A DNA stretch of 64,000 nt from Branchiostoma lanceolatum (taxonomy: Eukaryota > Chordata > Leptocardii > Amphioxiformes > Branchiostomatidae). The stretch is from positions 16,444,769 to 16,508,768 of the forward strand of contig NC_089727.1 in the NCBI RefSeq assembly GCF_035083965.1, given 5' to 3'. Each line of letters begins with the position of its first letter. Within the stretch, counting starts at the first letter, position 1. Below the pieces are notes generated by a model, which was not told the DNA's origin, ran no database searches, and saw only the letters and a list, made by a program, of their open reading frames with translations. Both the position numbers and the translations under genes were made by a program. This document shows positions 1-11,610 of this stretch, piece by piece.

Positions 1-149
1 GACTCTAGAGGGTATTTTCACGGGAGAGGCGCGTTGCGTCGTTTTCGCTGTTTAATAAAATAAGCGTGTTCTAGAGCATTGGCCTTTCGACTATTCTTTC
101 CCCAAGTGCTGAGTGCTAAGCGGAGAAAGCAGTATGTTTTTAAAGTCTT

Positions 150-236
150 TGGTATGACCCGGCCGGGGATCAAACTCACTACCTACCGTGTGCAACGGCG
201 AACACTCCACCCATTAGGCCATTGCACTAGCAGAAA
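150..236 (-). repeat. tRNA-derived SINE-like fragment
   Basis: Read on the minus strand, this stretch has an A-box-like TGGCCTAATGG (near 211-222) followed by a B-box-like GAGTTTGATCCC (near 166-178), spaced as in a tRNA. It lacks a convincing complete cloverleaf, so it is more likely a SINE head than a functional tRNA. Apart from this, I see no supportable gene in the first ~880 bases. Confidence 0.4.
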
Positions 237-883
237 ACGTACAGCATGTAATCAGCAACGTGTTGTCAGCAGTTGGGGATCCGCAAATACTCGTTACCCA
301 TACTTATCACAATATGGACCATGAAATAATCAAAGAATTCCGTTGGCATCATAACGTACATGACCATAACAAAACAGTCGTCTTACGTCGGTTTGATATA
401 TATCTCAACACAGTGCGACAGAAAACTGTACTTAGGACGAACTCAAGGGATGTGGAGATGTGCCAGTATTTATGTCAACAGGGCACAGGTACCTTGCTGA
501 CTGTGGTGTTGCCATCTATCTTCAGTCTCCAAACAGACCCAACGGTTGCAAAGACCGTATCCAACTGACAGAAGGAGTTTTTATTGCAACCCGACGGTGC
601 CTGACAACTTTCCTGGCTGACTGGAGCTTCTCTGGCTAGCTTGTACGATTTTGGCACCGTGGAGATCTGCTTGGAGATTAATCTATCTTTACCAATCTGA
701 CAAAACTATTCACGGATGTTCAACAGTTTTTCTTACCTACGTGGTCTCTCGGGGGCTTGTACTGTCACCCTGGGACGGGCGGGTCGAGGAGGCGGGCTAG
801 GGGAGTCCAGCACGAGTATCACGATGTGAGCACAAGACCTGCAAACGAGAGACACAAACAATCAGCTGGTTCACGGTTGCTAC

Positions 884-1225
884 TACGCATGTGCAGTGTC
901 AAAGGTGTGCGTTGTTATGCAAATCTAGACAATGTCGAGACGAGAACTGTTTACAATCCGGGGCCTTCACCTTTGACACTGCACATGCGTAGTTGCAACC
1001 GTGAACTAGCTTATAAACTGGTTACCTTCAAACGGCTGTAGATGGGGGGCAGATTGAGAGGATAAACGCAATATGCCCGTTCGTAATTTCGCACCTGAGA
1101 CGTAAATATAACCCGTCTGGGCGTTGTTATGCAAATCTAGACAAAACGTGAGACCAGAACTGTTTACAAGCCAGGAGCCTTTACCTTTGACACTGCGCAT
1201 GCGTACTCGAATCTACGAATGGGTT
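884..1225. repeat. Dispersed inverted-repeat modules
   Basis: The module CGCATGTGCAGTGTCAAAGG (near 887) recurs inverted at about 972-993 and again near 1186-1205. A linked motif, GTTATGCAAATCTAGACAA, occurs near 914 and 1128. Related modules recur at 1572-1761, 6105-6240, 11210-11350 and 14245-14290, so this is an eroded terminal-inverted-repeat family rather than coding sequence. A short (AATC)n tract follows at about 1256-1390. Confidence 0.55.
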
Positions 1226-1571
1226 TATAATCAGCTGCGGCTTTATCAATGAACCAAATCAATCAATCAATAGATAGATTAATTGAGAATCAATATTTAC
1301 ATTTGGTGGTCTTTCAATTCCCAGATTGAGACAATTTAATCGATAAACCAATCAATAAACCAACCAATCAATCAATCAATCGAGCAAGCAATCATCACCT
1401 TTGATGTTCGTGCAACTCCCACTCCCACATCTCCTCCTCGCAACCGTCGTTAAGGCAGGTGACCACGCCCAGTCGTCTCTGGGCCAGAATGGAGTCTTCT
1501 GGGATGATCGGCCTGGACATATGATAGATAGATGCAGTCTATGTTATGTCAATCAACAACAGTTGTTCCTA

Positions 1572-1761
1572 AATAAGCCCATTCGTAGATTCGAGTACGC
1601 ATGTGCAGTGTCAAAGGTGAAGGTCCCCTTGCTTGTAAACAGTTGTCGTCTCACCATTGTCTCGATTAGCATAACAATGCCTAGACGTGTTTTGTTTACG
1701 TCTCAGGGGCCTTCACAATCGACACTGCACATGCGTACTCGAATCTACAAATGGGCTTATT
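1572..1761. mobile_element. MITE with ~50-bp terminal inverted repeats
   Basis: The left arm (1572-1625) begins AATAAGCCCATTCGTAGATT. The right arm (about 1706-1761) is its near-perfect reverse complement, ending CTACAAATGGGCTTATT. There is no coding capacity. The arms contain the same CGCATGTGCAGTGTC module as the repeats at 884-1225. I could not define a target-site duplication. Confidence 0.65.
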
Positions 1762-1897
1762 GCAGAGCACAGTGCTATATGTCACTGATTTCTGCATCAC
1801 GCGGCTGTACCGGGAAACTTGACGTGAGGTTCCATAATGCCTTCGTATAGTATTTGTACGACATCTAGCGATCCGAAGAGGAAAGACACCCTTGTAC

Positions 1898-2053
1898 CTT
1901 GTTTTAGGGAAGCAACCCTCCTCCTGGCAGACTGGACAGACCGTCAAACTGAGCTTGCCCGAGTCTTCGTACAAGCAGGAGTCACAGACACGGTGCTGAC
2001 AGAGACCCACCACCATTTTCAGCCGCGGGGACAGGCAGATGGGGCAGTTGAAC
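1898..2053 (-). CDS. Probable exon of a RING-finger protein
   Basis: On the minus strand this 156-base open segment follows a CAG acceptor (2054-2056) and ends at AAG|GTACAAG. It encodes a C3HC4-like RING: CPIC, then CQHRVCDSC, then CPVC, with spacing fitting C-x2-C-x11-C-x-H-x2-C-x2-C...C-x2-C. RING domains usually bind E2 enzymes in ubiquitin ligases. A second minus-strand segment with good splice borders lies at 2687-2772, but its open frames end in phase 0 or 1, while this exon needs an incoming phase of 2. The two cannot be joined directly, so the rest of the gene is not defined. The surroundings are repeat-rich, so an orphan or decayed exon is possible. No specific family member is recognised. 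Confidence 0.45.
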
Positions 2054-2431
2054 CTGTGATTGGGCAAGGAAAAAGAGAAAATTTACATTCAGCGCTTCAC
2101 GTAATTTTTATTTCAAAATGTCAATTGTGATAATGGCATCGATGCATCGTTCTTACAGCTGTGGTTCCCTATCTCCACTTGTAAAAGCATAGAAAAAAAT
2201 GTCAGCGAATTCCTTTTTGACGATGGCGATACATGAATAGGAGCTTCCGTAAAGTCGTAATTTTTTCAAAATGTAGTGTGTGAAACAGTCGATTTTATGA
2301 ACGTCTGAGTGATTTTACTGCGTAACACGAAACCGTGGGATGGCAAGAAAGTCTAGAACTTAGTAGAAGCAAACCTGACCATATTCACCAGTATAAGAAA
2401 TAACAAATTTAAACATGGTGGCGCTATGCAA

Positions 2432-2592
2432 TAGACTCTACCAGTCTCCACGGGTCGCTGGGAAAATAGTAGAAATTGACCAGGGTTGCCATATTTGACC
2501 TTATCTCCGTAGCAGACTCCCTTCAAACATTTGACTCTATTTGGCCAATTTCTACTATTTACCCAGCGACTCGTGGAGACTGGTTGAGTCTA
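2432..2592. mobile_element. Foldback MITE, 9-bp target duplication
   Basis: The arms start TAGACTCTACCAGTCTCCAC and end GTGGAGACTGGTTGAGTCTA. Both carry the inner block of AATTTCTACTATTT and its complement. The flanks are GCTATGCAA (2423-2431) and GCTATACAA (2593-2601), a 9-bp target duplication with one mismatch. Long inverted arms, a TA...TA border and a 9-bp duplication suggest a non-autonomous Mutator-like element. The inner block is shared with the elements at 36680 and 57981. Confidence 0.75.
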
Positions 2593-2601
2593 GCTATACA
2601 A

Positions 2602-3338
2602 TGCAATACAGGATAAGCTGTTCTTTCAATCTGACTATACCGCTAAATGGGAACTTTTAATGTAAACCATGTACACTGAATCATACCTGTCTTCCATGTC
2701 TTTTTGGATCCGTGTACTCTCCATACTGAGCATTTGCCTCGTTGAACACGCGGGGAGACGAAAGGTTGCCTACTGGAAAAAATGGTGAGCCCACGTTACC
2801 GGTCTGTTCTCCTTTATATTTGTGTCTGATACACCTGAGCATTTTCAGGTGTCAAAAATGGCGGGGAAATTTGTCTTTTCTTGTTGCCTACTCCTGATTG
2901 GTAGATTCAAATACGCCGTAATTTTCTTCATTTGCGCATGACTAGAGTAACCCGCAAGTAAATTTGATTGAAACTCTTTACCAGCTGAGTAAGCAAAAAA
3001 AGAGAAAACATTAACTTGAAAGCCGATCATTTGCAGACTATGATAAGTAGCTGTGTACATTTTGTACGCAATGTACAGGATTTGAATAGGTTATGAAAAC
3101 AAAGTTAGTTTGGAATCGTGGTAACAAAAAGTACTTGGAGAAAATGAAGTCATTTGCAGACAAGTTCTTAGAATTAAATTACCGGAGAATCAATCAATGA
3201 ATCCAAGCAAAATGCACATTCTTGAATCTGAGAGATAAACTTCAGTGTAGGGGAGGGACCACCATTTGAGTTGAGCAGAAAGTGCATCGTGCGTTTTATC
3301 TTGACCTTCGCAAAGAAGGTTATGTTTGGGTACCGTTG

Positions 3339-3340
<2 letters not shown>
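2602..3340. other. No gene recognised
   Basis: Apart from the possible minus-strand exon at 2687-2772 (see the RING entry), I find no coding, RNA or repeat signal that I can support here. Short open frames lack splice context and motifs. Confidence 0.4.

Positions 3341-3388
<48 letters not shown>
3341..3388. repeat. (GT)n microsatellite
   Basis: About 24 GT dinucleotides in tandem. The tract forms one edge of a dispersed repeat whose unique part follows at 3389-3660. Confidence 0.95.
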
Positions 3389-3391
<3 letters not shown>

Positions 3392-3665
3392 AGACCAGCA
3401 TAACCCGAGAAGGCCTGGATGGATCGTCTTGATCATGATATTTGGTATGTGGGTAGGTAGGTAGGTATTAGATTTTGGCCCCTTAGCGGCCTGTTACGGT
3501 ACTGCAGTGGAACTTCCTGTTTTGATATCTCGTGTTCTGTACATCCTATGGTCCTGCTTTCTAATTCTTAGTGGTAGATAGCTCTTTGGACCGAGAGTAA
3601 GTGGTGTAGGTTTGGGCCCCCCAGTGGCTTTTCGGAACTGCAGGAGCAGGTTTTGCTTCATTGCT
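3389..3665. repeat. Dispersed repeat next to the GT tract
   Basis: The segment with TTGGCCCCTTAGCGGCCTGT and CTGCAGTGGAACTTCC recurs at about 17238-17440 in the same orientation and at about 41755-42060 inverted. The inverted copy again lies beside a CA/GT tract, after a block around TTGAGATTTGGTAGGTGGG. Repetition at unrelated sites marks it as an interspersed element of unknown class. Translated frames across it are open only by chance. Confidence 0.6.
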
Positions 3666-4109
3666 AATCTTTTTAAAAAAGTTTTTCCCTTGGGCAATCT
3701 TTTCCTCAGACATGTAAGAAAGGTCCAGTTTTCTTCTAGGGAGGATAAATGAATGTGCATTTTAAAAATCCGGCCAAAAACTTTGACCGTTGACATGTCT
3801 TGACCTCTGATTGACCCATGAAAGGAAAGCCTCCTCACTGGCTGGACTGATCCATTAGGACAGGGGGGTGAAATCCTGGTCTCATCTGAAACTTCTGGCA
3901 GTAGCTCTTTCAAATGCTAGCATTGGCCTCCTGTTCTTTTTTACCTGACAAATCCAGCTTAACAATGGTGGTAAAGGTTTGAAATTTAGTTTAATGTGTT
4001 TAAAAGTGGTTGTTTTCGCATGGCTTGTGGTCATGTTTTGCGTTGGAAACTCTATTTAACGTTACTTGTCTCTCCCCTGTGTTGCCGCTCAACTCTGACC
4101 TATATTGAC

Positions 4110-6250
4110 CCATCACAAGTCCTGAGTCCCGAAGAGCTGAGTCCAATGTCCACTTGCCTCACCTTACTGTGTACACCACATGTTAGATCGCCCGTAGTTG
4201 ATTTGTGTGCACATGTGAATGTGGGTGGCTTCATCTACAAAGAGCGACGATACAGAAGGTAAACGTTTCAGCATTTTATTTTGGTTAGGAAATGTCGTCT
4301 GGAGCACGGAAACTTTTAGCCTGGAAGCCATCCGATTACTACCGGGGCTCCTACACTCAAAATCAGGGCAGCGAGCGTACATATTGGCGTTACAAGGAGC
4401 CCCGAAAGTTATGGCACACTCAGGCAAGGAATTTTTGCCTTGTCATGATGATCCTGCATGGCCTATAGGTGCAATCCTACTTAGTTTGATAGCGCGGCTC
4501 TCATACTTGCGCCCTCAAATGAGCGAGTAAGCTTATAGGATTGCACCCAGGCTACCATCATGATACCTATCATATGTTGAGTACGCGGCATTTACCCCTA
4601 GGCCTGTTTCAGGAAGTAAGAAAGCTGATTGCACCCCCCCCCCCCGTATGTTTGCATTAAGTAGTATGGCCCATCGCGGAAGACTCAGGTGTGCTGCAAG
4701 ACGCTCTGTAAGAAGTAATATGACCTTTTCCACCACCAGCCAAAGGCCTGGATGCCAGACTGTTTCCAGGGTCTACACAGGGCCAACAACATCCTCCCAC
4801 CAAGATAGAATTTCATTGGGGGCATGCATTATAATAATGTAACGTTGGGTAACATAAATTCGCGGGGTACTTAAATTCGCGATTTTTCGAAAACGGCGTA
4901 TTTAGGGATATGTGCTACATGCAAAATCAGTTATAACGCCAGCAATGCAAAGCAGATAGACTAACGTATTCAGAACACTGGCTGAAAAGCTTCGATAACC
5001 ATGCATTAGAAGTTGGCGACGTCAAAAACTCTCCGTCCCTTATTGACAGAGTCTGGGGGCTTCGTGGGAGAATCACCCAGCACGGTTGTTCGCTGGTTTA
5101 TAAGACAAATGTCACATCTCCTGCCTGCTAAACACAATTATTTATAAGACAACTTATTACAATCTCTTTTGCTAACCTGCAACTGGATTCTAAGTGTGAT
5201 CAATCATCAAAACTCCTCTCTGTTGCTACAACCTACGGCACGTGTATTTTCCAGCCGCCATATTGTTAATCAGAATCCTGTTGTCAAGCAGACGACAAAG
5301 GTTTGTGAGGAACACTTTTTTGTCTAAATGCTGCGTGTGATAGTGGACTGAGGAAGATATTTTCCTCAAAGTTTGCTCCTAACACAACAAGGAACACATG
5401 GACATAGTAGTATTACCATTGCTACGGCATCCAGCTAACTTTCCATGAATAATGTAACGTTACACGTTGCCCGATGATGACGATGGGTCGACTTTGAGTG
5501 AAGTTCTACCGACTCAACACACGGGTTGTTCCCGAACTGGCCTGATGTGTGCGGTACGGCCGTTTTTTCGTGTATTTTTTTTACTTGGGCACGTCTATAT
5601 CCATAGCACTCTCCTCAAGCCAAGGATGGAACGAATAGCTGCTGTATAAAATGTGATTAGCGGTAAGATATTCAAGACGAATCTTCTCTCCCGAATTAAT
5701 GTGCCCCCCTGTCCGACAGCACCTTTATTGTGCGTGCGGCGGACGGTAGTTTCAAGTTGAAATATTATGGTGTCAGCACGACTAGAGACAAAATCTACCA
5801 TATATATGATTAGTGCAAAGATAGTACATGATACTGACAGAATTATAGAAAAAAAGGATGGTTTATTGTTCTGCTAGATTGATTTCAGTCAACCATTATC
5901 GGAAAAATCCCGAATTTATGTTACCCAACGTTACTGAAACAGCCTGACATCCAGACTATACGCTACAAGCCATGGAATATTAAAGCACACATACACCCTT
6001 TATCTGCAGTAGTAACACAATCCAAGGTACTAGCCACAATGTTCAGTAGCGTCTAGCTACGTGTCTGATTTCACAATGCGACACACGGTTAAACAATAAT
6101 ACAAAATTGCGCACGCGCAGTGTGTATGTCTAACATGTCAAAGTTGAATGCCCATGAGATTTAGACGTTAACAAAATGCCTGCTGGGCATGTATGAAGCG
6201 TGCTCTAGACAAGAAATGTTTAGACGTTTGGGGCTTCACCCTTGCTCCCG
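4110..6250. repeat. Upstream part of sulfotransferase duplication, copy 1
   Basis: Blocks here recur in order upstream of the second sulfotransferase gene. The block at about 4125-4280 (TGAGTCCAATGTCCACTT onward) matches about 10270-10415. The block at about 4670-4830 (ACCTTTTCCACCACCAGCCA) matches about 10870-11035. The block at about 5940-6250 matches about 11090-11350. Copy 1 is interrupted by a DNA transposon at 4840-5934. It also holds an AGCCTGG-type foldback half at about 4317-4376 and a related foldback at about 4459-4557. The duplication therefore spans the genes and several kilobases of flank. Confidence 0.7.
4840..5934. mobile_element. 1.1-kb DNA transposon with 22-23 bp TIRs
   Basis: The left end TAACGTTGGGTAACATAAAT is mirrored at 5911-5934 by ATTTATGTTACCCAACGTTA; the inner base pairs CG/CG also match. 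No transposase-length frame is present, so it is non-autonomous. The corresponding position upstream of the second sulfotransferase gene (about 11035-11090) lacks it, so it probably inserted after the duplication. The superfamily is not assigned. Confidence 0.7.
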
Positions 6251-6263
6251 GGCATGCCACAGT

Positions 6264-7039
6264 TATAATAATAACTTTATTGCAAGTTCATGCCCGAAGG
6301 CTAATTGCAGACAAACAAGTACATGGGAATACATGGGAATCAAAAATAGGTATCTAGGCTACTGTCAAAGTTCTAAGTTAACTAAGGTTGACTATGGTTG
6401 GGTTTGACTTCTTTTTTGAAGGCAGTGGAAAATGAAGAGACCCACGTTTTTCATCGTAAGTGGGTTTGTTGATTTTAGTAGTGATATGGATTTTTGTAAG
6501 CTATTCAAATGGTGAAAGCTAGGAGAATTAACGAAAGCTGTTTTATATAAATCGTTTCTTTCGGCCTCATATAGAGGGCATTGGCAAAGGAAATGTATTT
6601 CATTTTCCACTGCGTTCATTGTACAAAACTTACACATTCTCTCGTGAGCGGGCAGCTTTTTATATCTACCCTTTTCTATTTCTAGTGGATGTGCACTTAT
6701 TCGTATCTTACACACAGCTGACCGTTGTTCAAAATCTTTGTTGGAAAGATATTTTTCCATTGAGTATTCTGTTTTAACATTCCTATAAAATCTTAACTTA
6801 CTGTCATCGATAGATAATTTATAAAGAAAACTTTGAATGTAAATGTCGGTCAGCCTTTTTCTTAACAATGTACATATATGTTGTATGTCTAGATCGAGAT
6901 TGTTGGCGTTCCAGATAAAGGAGTATCCGCTATAAACCGTGAACCTTGTTATATATGTTTCATGATGTGTCAATGGATGCTTGTTTTGTGTCGATATGCT
7001 TACCTGTAACCTGTATGGGACAGGTAATAGATTTGGCAT
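6264..7039 (-). mobile_element. Truncated non-LTR retrotransposon, C-terminal end
   Basis: A 215-codon minus-strand frame (7039 to 6392) ends in the module typical of LINE ORF2 C-termini: KKLPAHERMCKFC, then HFLCQCPLY, a CCHC-like zinc-binding pattern. Downstream on the same strand lies an A/T-rich 3' tail whose plus-strand copy begins TAATAATAACTTTATTGC. No endonuclease or reverse transcriptase motif is present, so this is a 5'-truncated copy. Only its upstream-most part (about 11356-11440) remains before the second sulfotransferase gene, so the insertion predates the duplication and was later mostly deleted there. Confidence 0.65.
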
Positions 7040-7142
7040 TAGATTTTATTCTAAACGTAACCTATTTCTTTGCTACTTTGCTTATGTAAGGAAATTTACT
7101 GGAACGTTGCCATGTGTTTATGTATTTTCCCAACAGGCTAAA

Positions 7143-9440
7143 ATGAGCGGCCGTCACAGCATGTTGTGGACCCACGAGGGGGTTTCCCTGAGTCGTGCCA
7201 TCACCAAGGAGACTCTGGATGCCGTGTTGGATTTTCAGATCCGAGATGACGACATTGTTGTGGCGAGTTTTCCAAAGACAGGTATGAACTTTGGTTTGAT
7301 GTATGCCGATATCTGCAACCTCTGTCGCTTTCAATCTTTCGCGATGCATTTGCAAAATTTAATGCTTTAAACCGAAAAAAACACACACACGGTGTCTGGT
7401 TATCTTATAGCTTGCTATTACTAGTATTAGTATCAGTACCATTCCTGACAGAAGATAGCACACAACATCAACACTGTAACATCTTATACAGCCGATTCAA
7501 CCAATGTTTTTTCAGGAACAAACTGGCTGGCAGAGATCGCCGTTAAGATCCTAAGAGCCGCAGGAAAAACAGACAAAAGCGTGGACTCCATGGAGTTTGG
7601 ACCCATAGAGATGAAGCGACCGACAGCCACGCAGCCTGGCTATATCACGCTCGCAGACATGCCCTCCCCTCGCCTGGTGATGACACACCTGCCGGTCAAG
7701 TTTGCACCGCAAGGGATATCCAAGCCACAGAATAAGGTAATCTCAGAGTACCCAGAAGAAAATACACATGTAGGTGAGTCGTAGGAAACGTACCCTGGTG
7801 CATCTACAAAATTAAATGCTATAGAATGCTGTACTACTTTGTCTATCCCTCTACATACATAAAGCTCCATACGTAGGTGATGACTTACATGTCAGTATAT
7901 TACATATAACAAAGGACGATGAATAGTTTCTTAGTATTCTGTGTATTACATCAACAATGTCTGAAACCCTGATAAGAGAAGCTCAAGATCAAGGTGAGCA
8001 TACTGTTGTACCTATAGGACGTCTGTAGAACGCTCTTGTTTTTGTCGAACTCACCACAGGTAAAAGTGCTGGTGCCGATGAGGAACCCAAAGGACACAGC
8101 TGTGTCGAGGTTCCATTTCATGAAGAAAGTATGGAGATTGATGAACGTAAACATGGAACTGCGCTGGGAAGAGTTTGTGGAGGACTTCAGGAGCGGAATG
8201 GGTCAGTTGTGAAGGCAATTCCAGTGATCATTGACTGGCTAGAACTGTACCGTTTCATTGCATACATATGCATCTTTGCCAAGTACAGTAACTTACGTTT
8301 CTTTGACGGATTTTTCAGCACTGAACATATGTCGAGTATAGGTTGAAACGTGTACATGGACTTCGGGAATTCTGTACTGTAACGTTGTACAGGCTTGGAT
8401 CTAGAGGACTGCTTGTGAGAATACTTTGACACTTGACTTTTACTAACGGTAGTGTGCTATTTTCTTGCGCGGTAGTGTAGTCTCAAAATTTAGCTAAAAT
8501 TCAAATATTTGACAAATCAGACCTCTCCTAGTAACGTGTTTGCAATTGAAATCATCATCTTATTTTCTAATTGGCTTATCCATGCTCCCTTATCTAGTGC
8601 CATTCGGAGACTACTGTGACTGGCTGGTTGGCTGGTTGGAGATGCGTGACGACCCCCACTTCCTCTTTCTTAAGTTTGAGGACATGAAGAAGGTAGGGTA
8701 CAGATATGACTACCTAACCATCATCAAACCCATGCCGATACGTGTTTTGTTACCTGTTGACAGGATATGGGTATGCGCAAAGGAAATTTTCATAGCTAGT
8801 CTTCTGAGTACTCGTATCTTCGGAATATCATAGTCAGTAGTAGGCTTGATGTATTCATGGAACGATTTTCGGCCATAAAACCCATTTTACCCTTGCAGGA
8901 TCTGCTGAGTGCTGTAAAGACCATTGTGGCATTTCTGGAGGTGGATCTGGATGAATCGACCGTCAAAGAAATCGCAGAGGCCAGTACTTTTGACAACATG
9001 AAGGCAGGCCTGGATAATTCGACTATCGCCGAGAGAAGGGGTATAGCCAGGAAAGGTAGGTATCGAAGTCATCGCACTCAATAAGAGAATAAATAATTAA
9101 GAAGTGCTGGCGTGAACATTTGTATCATACCAAACGATTATATGCGAAAAATACCCAAAAAAGATAATAATTCTGTAAAAGATCTGCATAGATACCAGAG
9201 CAATTTTGATTTTTTTATTCAAGCACCTCTCCAGTTACGCTCTTTCGCACTGACAACATAACAATAATTGATGCTGACAGAATACCGTACTTCATTTCAA
9301 ATATTTCTATGTTTTTGTCTGAACTTGCAGGAATTATCGGAGACTGGAAGAACACTTTCTCTTCAGAGGAGAGCGCTGCGTTCGACGCATGGTGTGAGAA
9401 GAAGCTCGGTAGTACGGGCCTTACGTTTGACTTCGAATAA
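7143..9440 (+). CDS. Cytosolic sulfotransferase (SULT family), copy 1
   Basis: Six exons: 7143-7281, 7516-7736, 8060-8201, 8598-8692, 8899-9055 and 9331-9440. All junctions are GT-AG and the phases join into 287 aa, the usual SULT length. Family knowledge: SULTs move sulfate from PAPS to hydroxyl or amine groups of small molecules. Seen here are the 5'-phosphosulfate loop FPKTGTNW (residues ~43-50), the catalytic His in MTHLP, the 3'-phosphate site RNPKDTAVS, and the C-terminal PAPS loop RKGIIGDWKN. The segment after it, NTFSSEES, lacks the TV of the usual dimer motif (KxxxTVxxxE), so dimerisation may differ. An acceptor (CAACAG) six bases before the ATG implies an upstream non-coding exon. 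AATAAA lies near 9789. The substrate cannot be inferred. Confidence 0.93.
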
Positions 9441-10254
9441 CTTTTGACTTTATCGTTAATCATAGTAAGAAAGAAGAGAAAAAAACGCATGAAATTAATT
9501 CCGTTGAACATAAAGAATGGATACTGGTTTCTTTGTTTGTTACGCACAACTATAAAACTTTTCATCAGCTCTGAATTGGGTTAATTTAGATTCTTATAAG
9601 TTGATTTAGTTTTTAAAATCGTACAAAATTTGGTCCCGCATCAGACTTATGACATGCATAAATGTATCCGATGGTCGACTTAAAAACACTAGTACAACTT
9701 TATCCATATGTTTGCTATTTCGATCAGAGGTATTTGCCTAGCTGTTTCAATGCAGTTTCTCTTGTAAATGTTAGGCTAGACCATATTGAATAAACAAATG
9801 AAAACCTCTCTGGCTTTGATTTCAATAATAGAAAACACTGACACTATTTAAGAGAGTATCTCAACTGTCGGAAGAAAATTAAAAGCATACTGATTACATT
9901 GACAAATAGATTGGGGTGTACGTTCTGTCTTTGTATGTTGTTATGACGGTGGGATTTTAACAGGCTGTTTACGATGTACGGTTTACATAAGTTCCAGACA
10001 ATTGTCTCAGTGACCGTCTGGTGACGTAGCTGAAAGTGGGAGAGTTGAGCTGACAGCAGCTTCCCATTACAATGGCAGCAGCTACTGGCGAACTGAACAA
10101 CTCCATCTTTGCAGAACAAGAGCTAATCTTCGATGAAAACTCAGGCATTTGTTACATAGTGTGTCACGAGGAAACCCTTTCTTATTTGTCTTGCATCGGT
10201 AGTTATTGATTGTCAAAGACAAACTTTAGTGTAATGCCGTTTAACTTTGACCTC
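9441..10254. other. Intergenic, 3' flank of first sulfotransferase
   Basis: This holds the presumed 3' UTR, with a candidate polyadenylation signal AATAAA near 9789. No gene, RNA or recognisable repeat is seen in the remainder. Confidence 0.45.
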
Positions 10255-11350
10255 TGCACAGGTACGTTCTGAGTCCAATGTCCACTTACTTGGCTTTGCT
10301 GTTAGGACCGTGTACACCACATTAGATCTCCCGGAGTTGATTTGTTTGTTAATTAATGTTGGTGGCTTCATCTGCAAAGATCGACGATACGTAAGGTAAA
10401 CGTTTCAGCATTTTAACACAGGGGTTATCTTAACATTTTTGGGTTAGGACAATTTCATCGGAAGCACGGAAAATTTGCCTTGTCATGCTGACCGGGTTAG
10501 ATTAGCGTCACCGCCACCAGTTGCAACTTCAGTACAGGACTACAGGTATCCGTGTCTTCTTGTGTTTGCTACGGTAGATCCATTGTATGCTATCGGCAGA
10601 AGAACATTTTGGGGTTAGGAAAATTTCATCGGGAGCACGGAAAATTTGCCTCGTCATGATGATCATGGCCTGGGTGCAATCCTGTTTAGTTAAGCGGGGC
10701 TCTCATACTTGCTCCCTCAAAATAGCGAGTATGGAAGCCTCGGTAAGCTAACTAGGATTGCACCCAGGCTACTACCATGCGTTGACTATGTGGCAGATAC
10801 CCTGTTACTGGAAGTCAGAAACCTAATTACAACCCCTCCAATCTATGTATTACATAGTTTAGCACTTCATGGATACTAAGTATGGTGTGCCGCAAGACTC
10901 CGGCTCTGTAAGGAGTATTACGACCTTTTCCACCACCAGCCAATAGTCTGGATACCAGGCTCTTGCCAGGTCCTACAGAGGGCCAATACCATTCTTCCAC
11001 CATTCGGGCTGTGATAAAATTTCATTGGGGCATGCACATGTTCGTCCTGTAGCAGAGGAGCTGACCTGTGTACATGTAGGCTCTAAAACAGTCTGGCATC
11101 CAGACTACCAGCCAACGAATGAGTATATATCAAAGGTACAATGTTTTATAGCAGCGTCTCCAATTCCACAGCACCACACGGCACGCGGCTTAAATAATAA
11201 AACAAAAATGCGCATGCGCAGTGTGTATCTCTGATATGTCAAAGTTCAAGGCCCCTGAGAAGTTAAACAAAAATGTCTGTGAACATGCATATGTATGAAG
11301 CATGGTCTAAACAAGAAATGTTTATAAGTTAGGGCCTTCGCCATTGTTCT
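10255..11350. repeat. Upstream part of sulfotransferase duplication, copy 2
   Basis: This matches 4110-6250 in blocks but lacks the 1.1-kb transposon. It contains a foldback element of the CCTGGGTGCAATCC type at about 10668-10775. The left arm GCCTGGGTGCAATCCT is mirrored by AGGATTGCACCCAGGC, and the same arms occur, more eroded, at 4459-4557. Confidence 0.65.
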
Positions 11351-11610
11351 CAATTTAAACCATGAACCTTGTTGTATACCTTAATATGTCAGTGAATGCT
11401 TGTTTTGTGTCGATATGCTTACCTGTGACCTCCATGGGACCTCATCATTAGCATGTCGGGCGGCTGGCCAGGACCAAGTTGGGACCTATATGTGCTACAT
11501 ACACGCTGCCCAAGGCACCATTGTGTGGATGGTAGAATTGGCTTTAGATTTGATTTTAACCGTAACCCATTTCTCTGCTACATCGTTATGTATTTTCCCT
11601 ACAGGCTGCA

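Noticed and set aside
2687-2772. Second exon of the RING-finger gene
   Set aside because: Splice borders are good, but its open frames end in phase 0 or 1 and cannot join the RING exon directly. It is mentioned with that exon rather than listed as a gene part.
3494-3913. 139-codon minus-strand frame
   Set aside because: Half of it overlaps an interspersed repeat found at two other sites, and the rest has no domain or codon signal.
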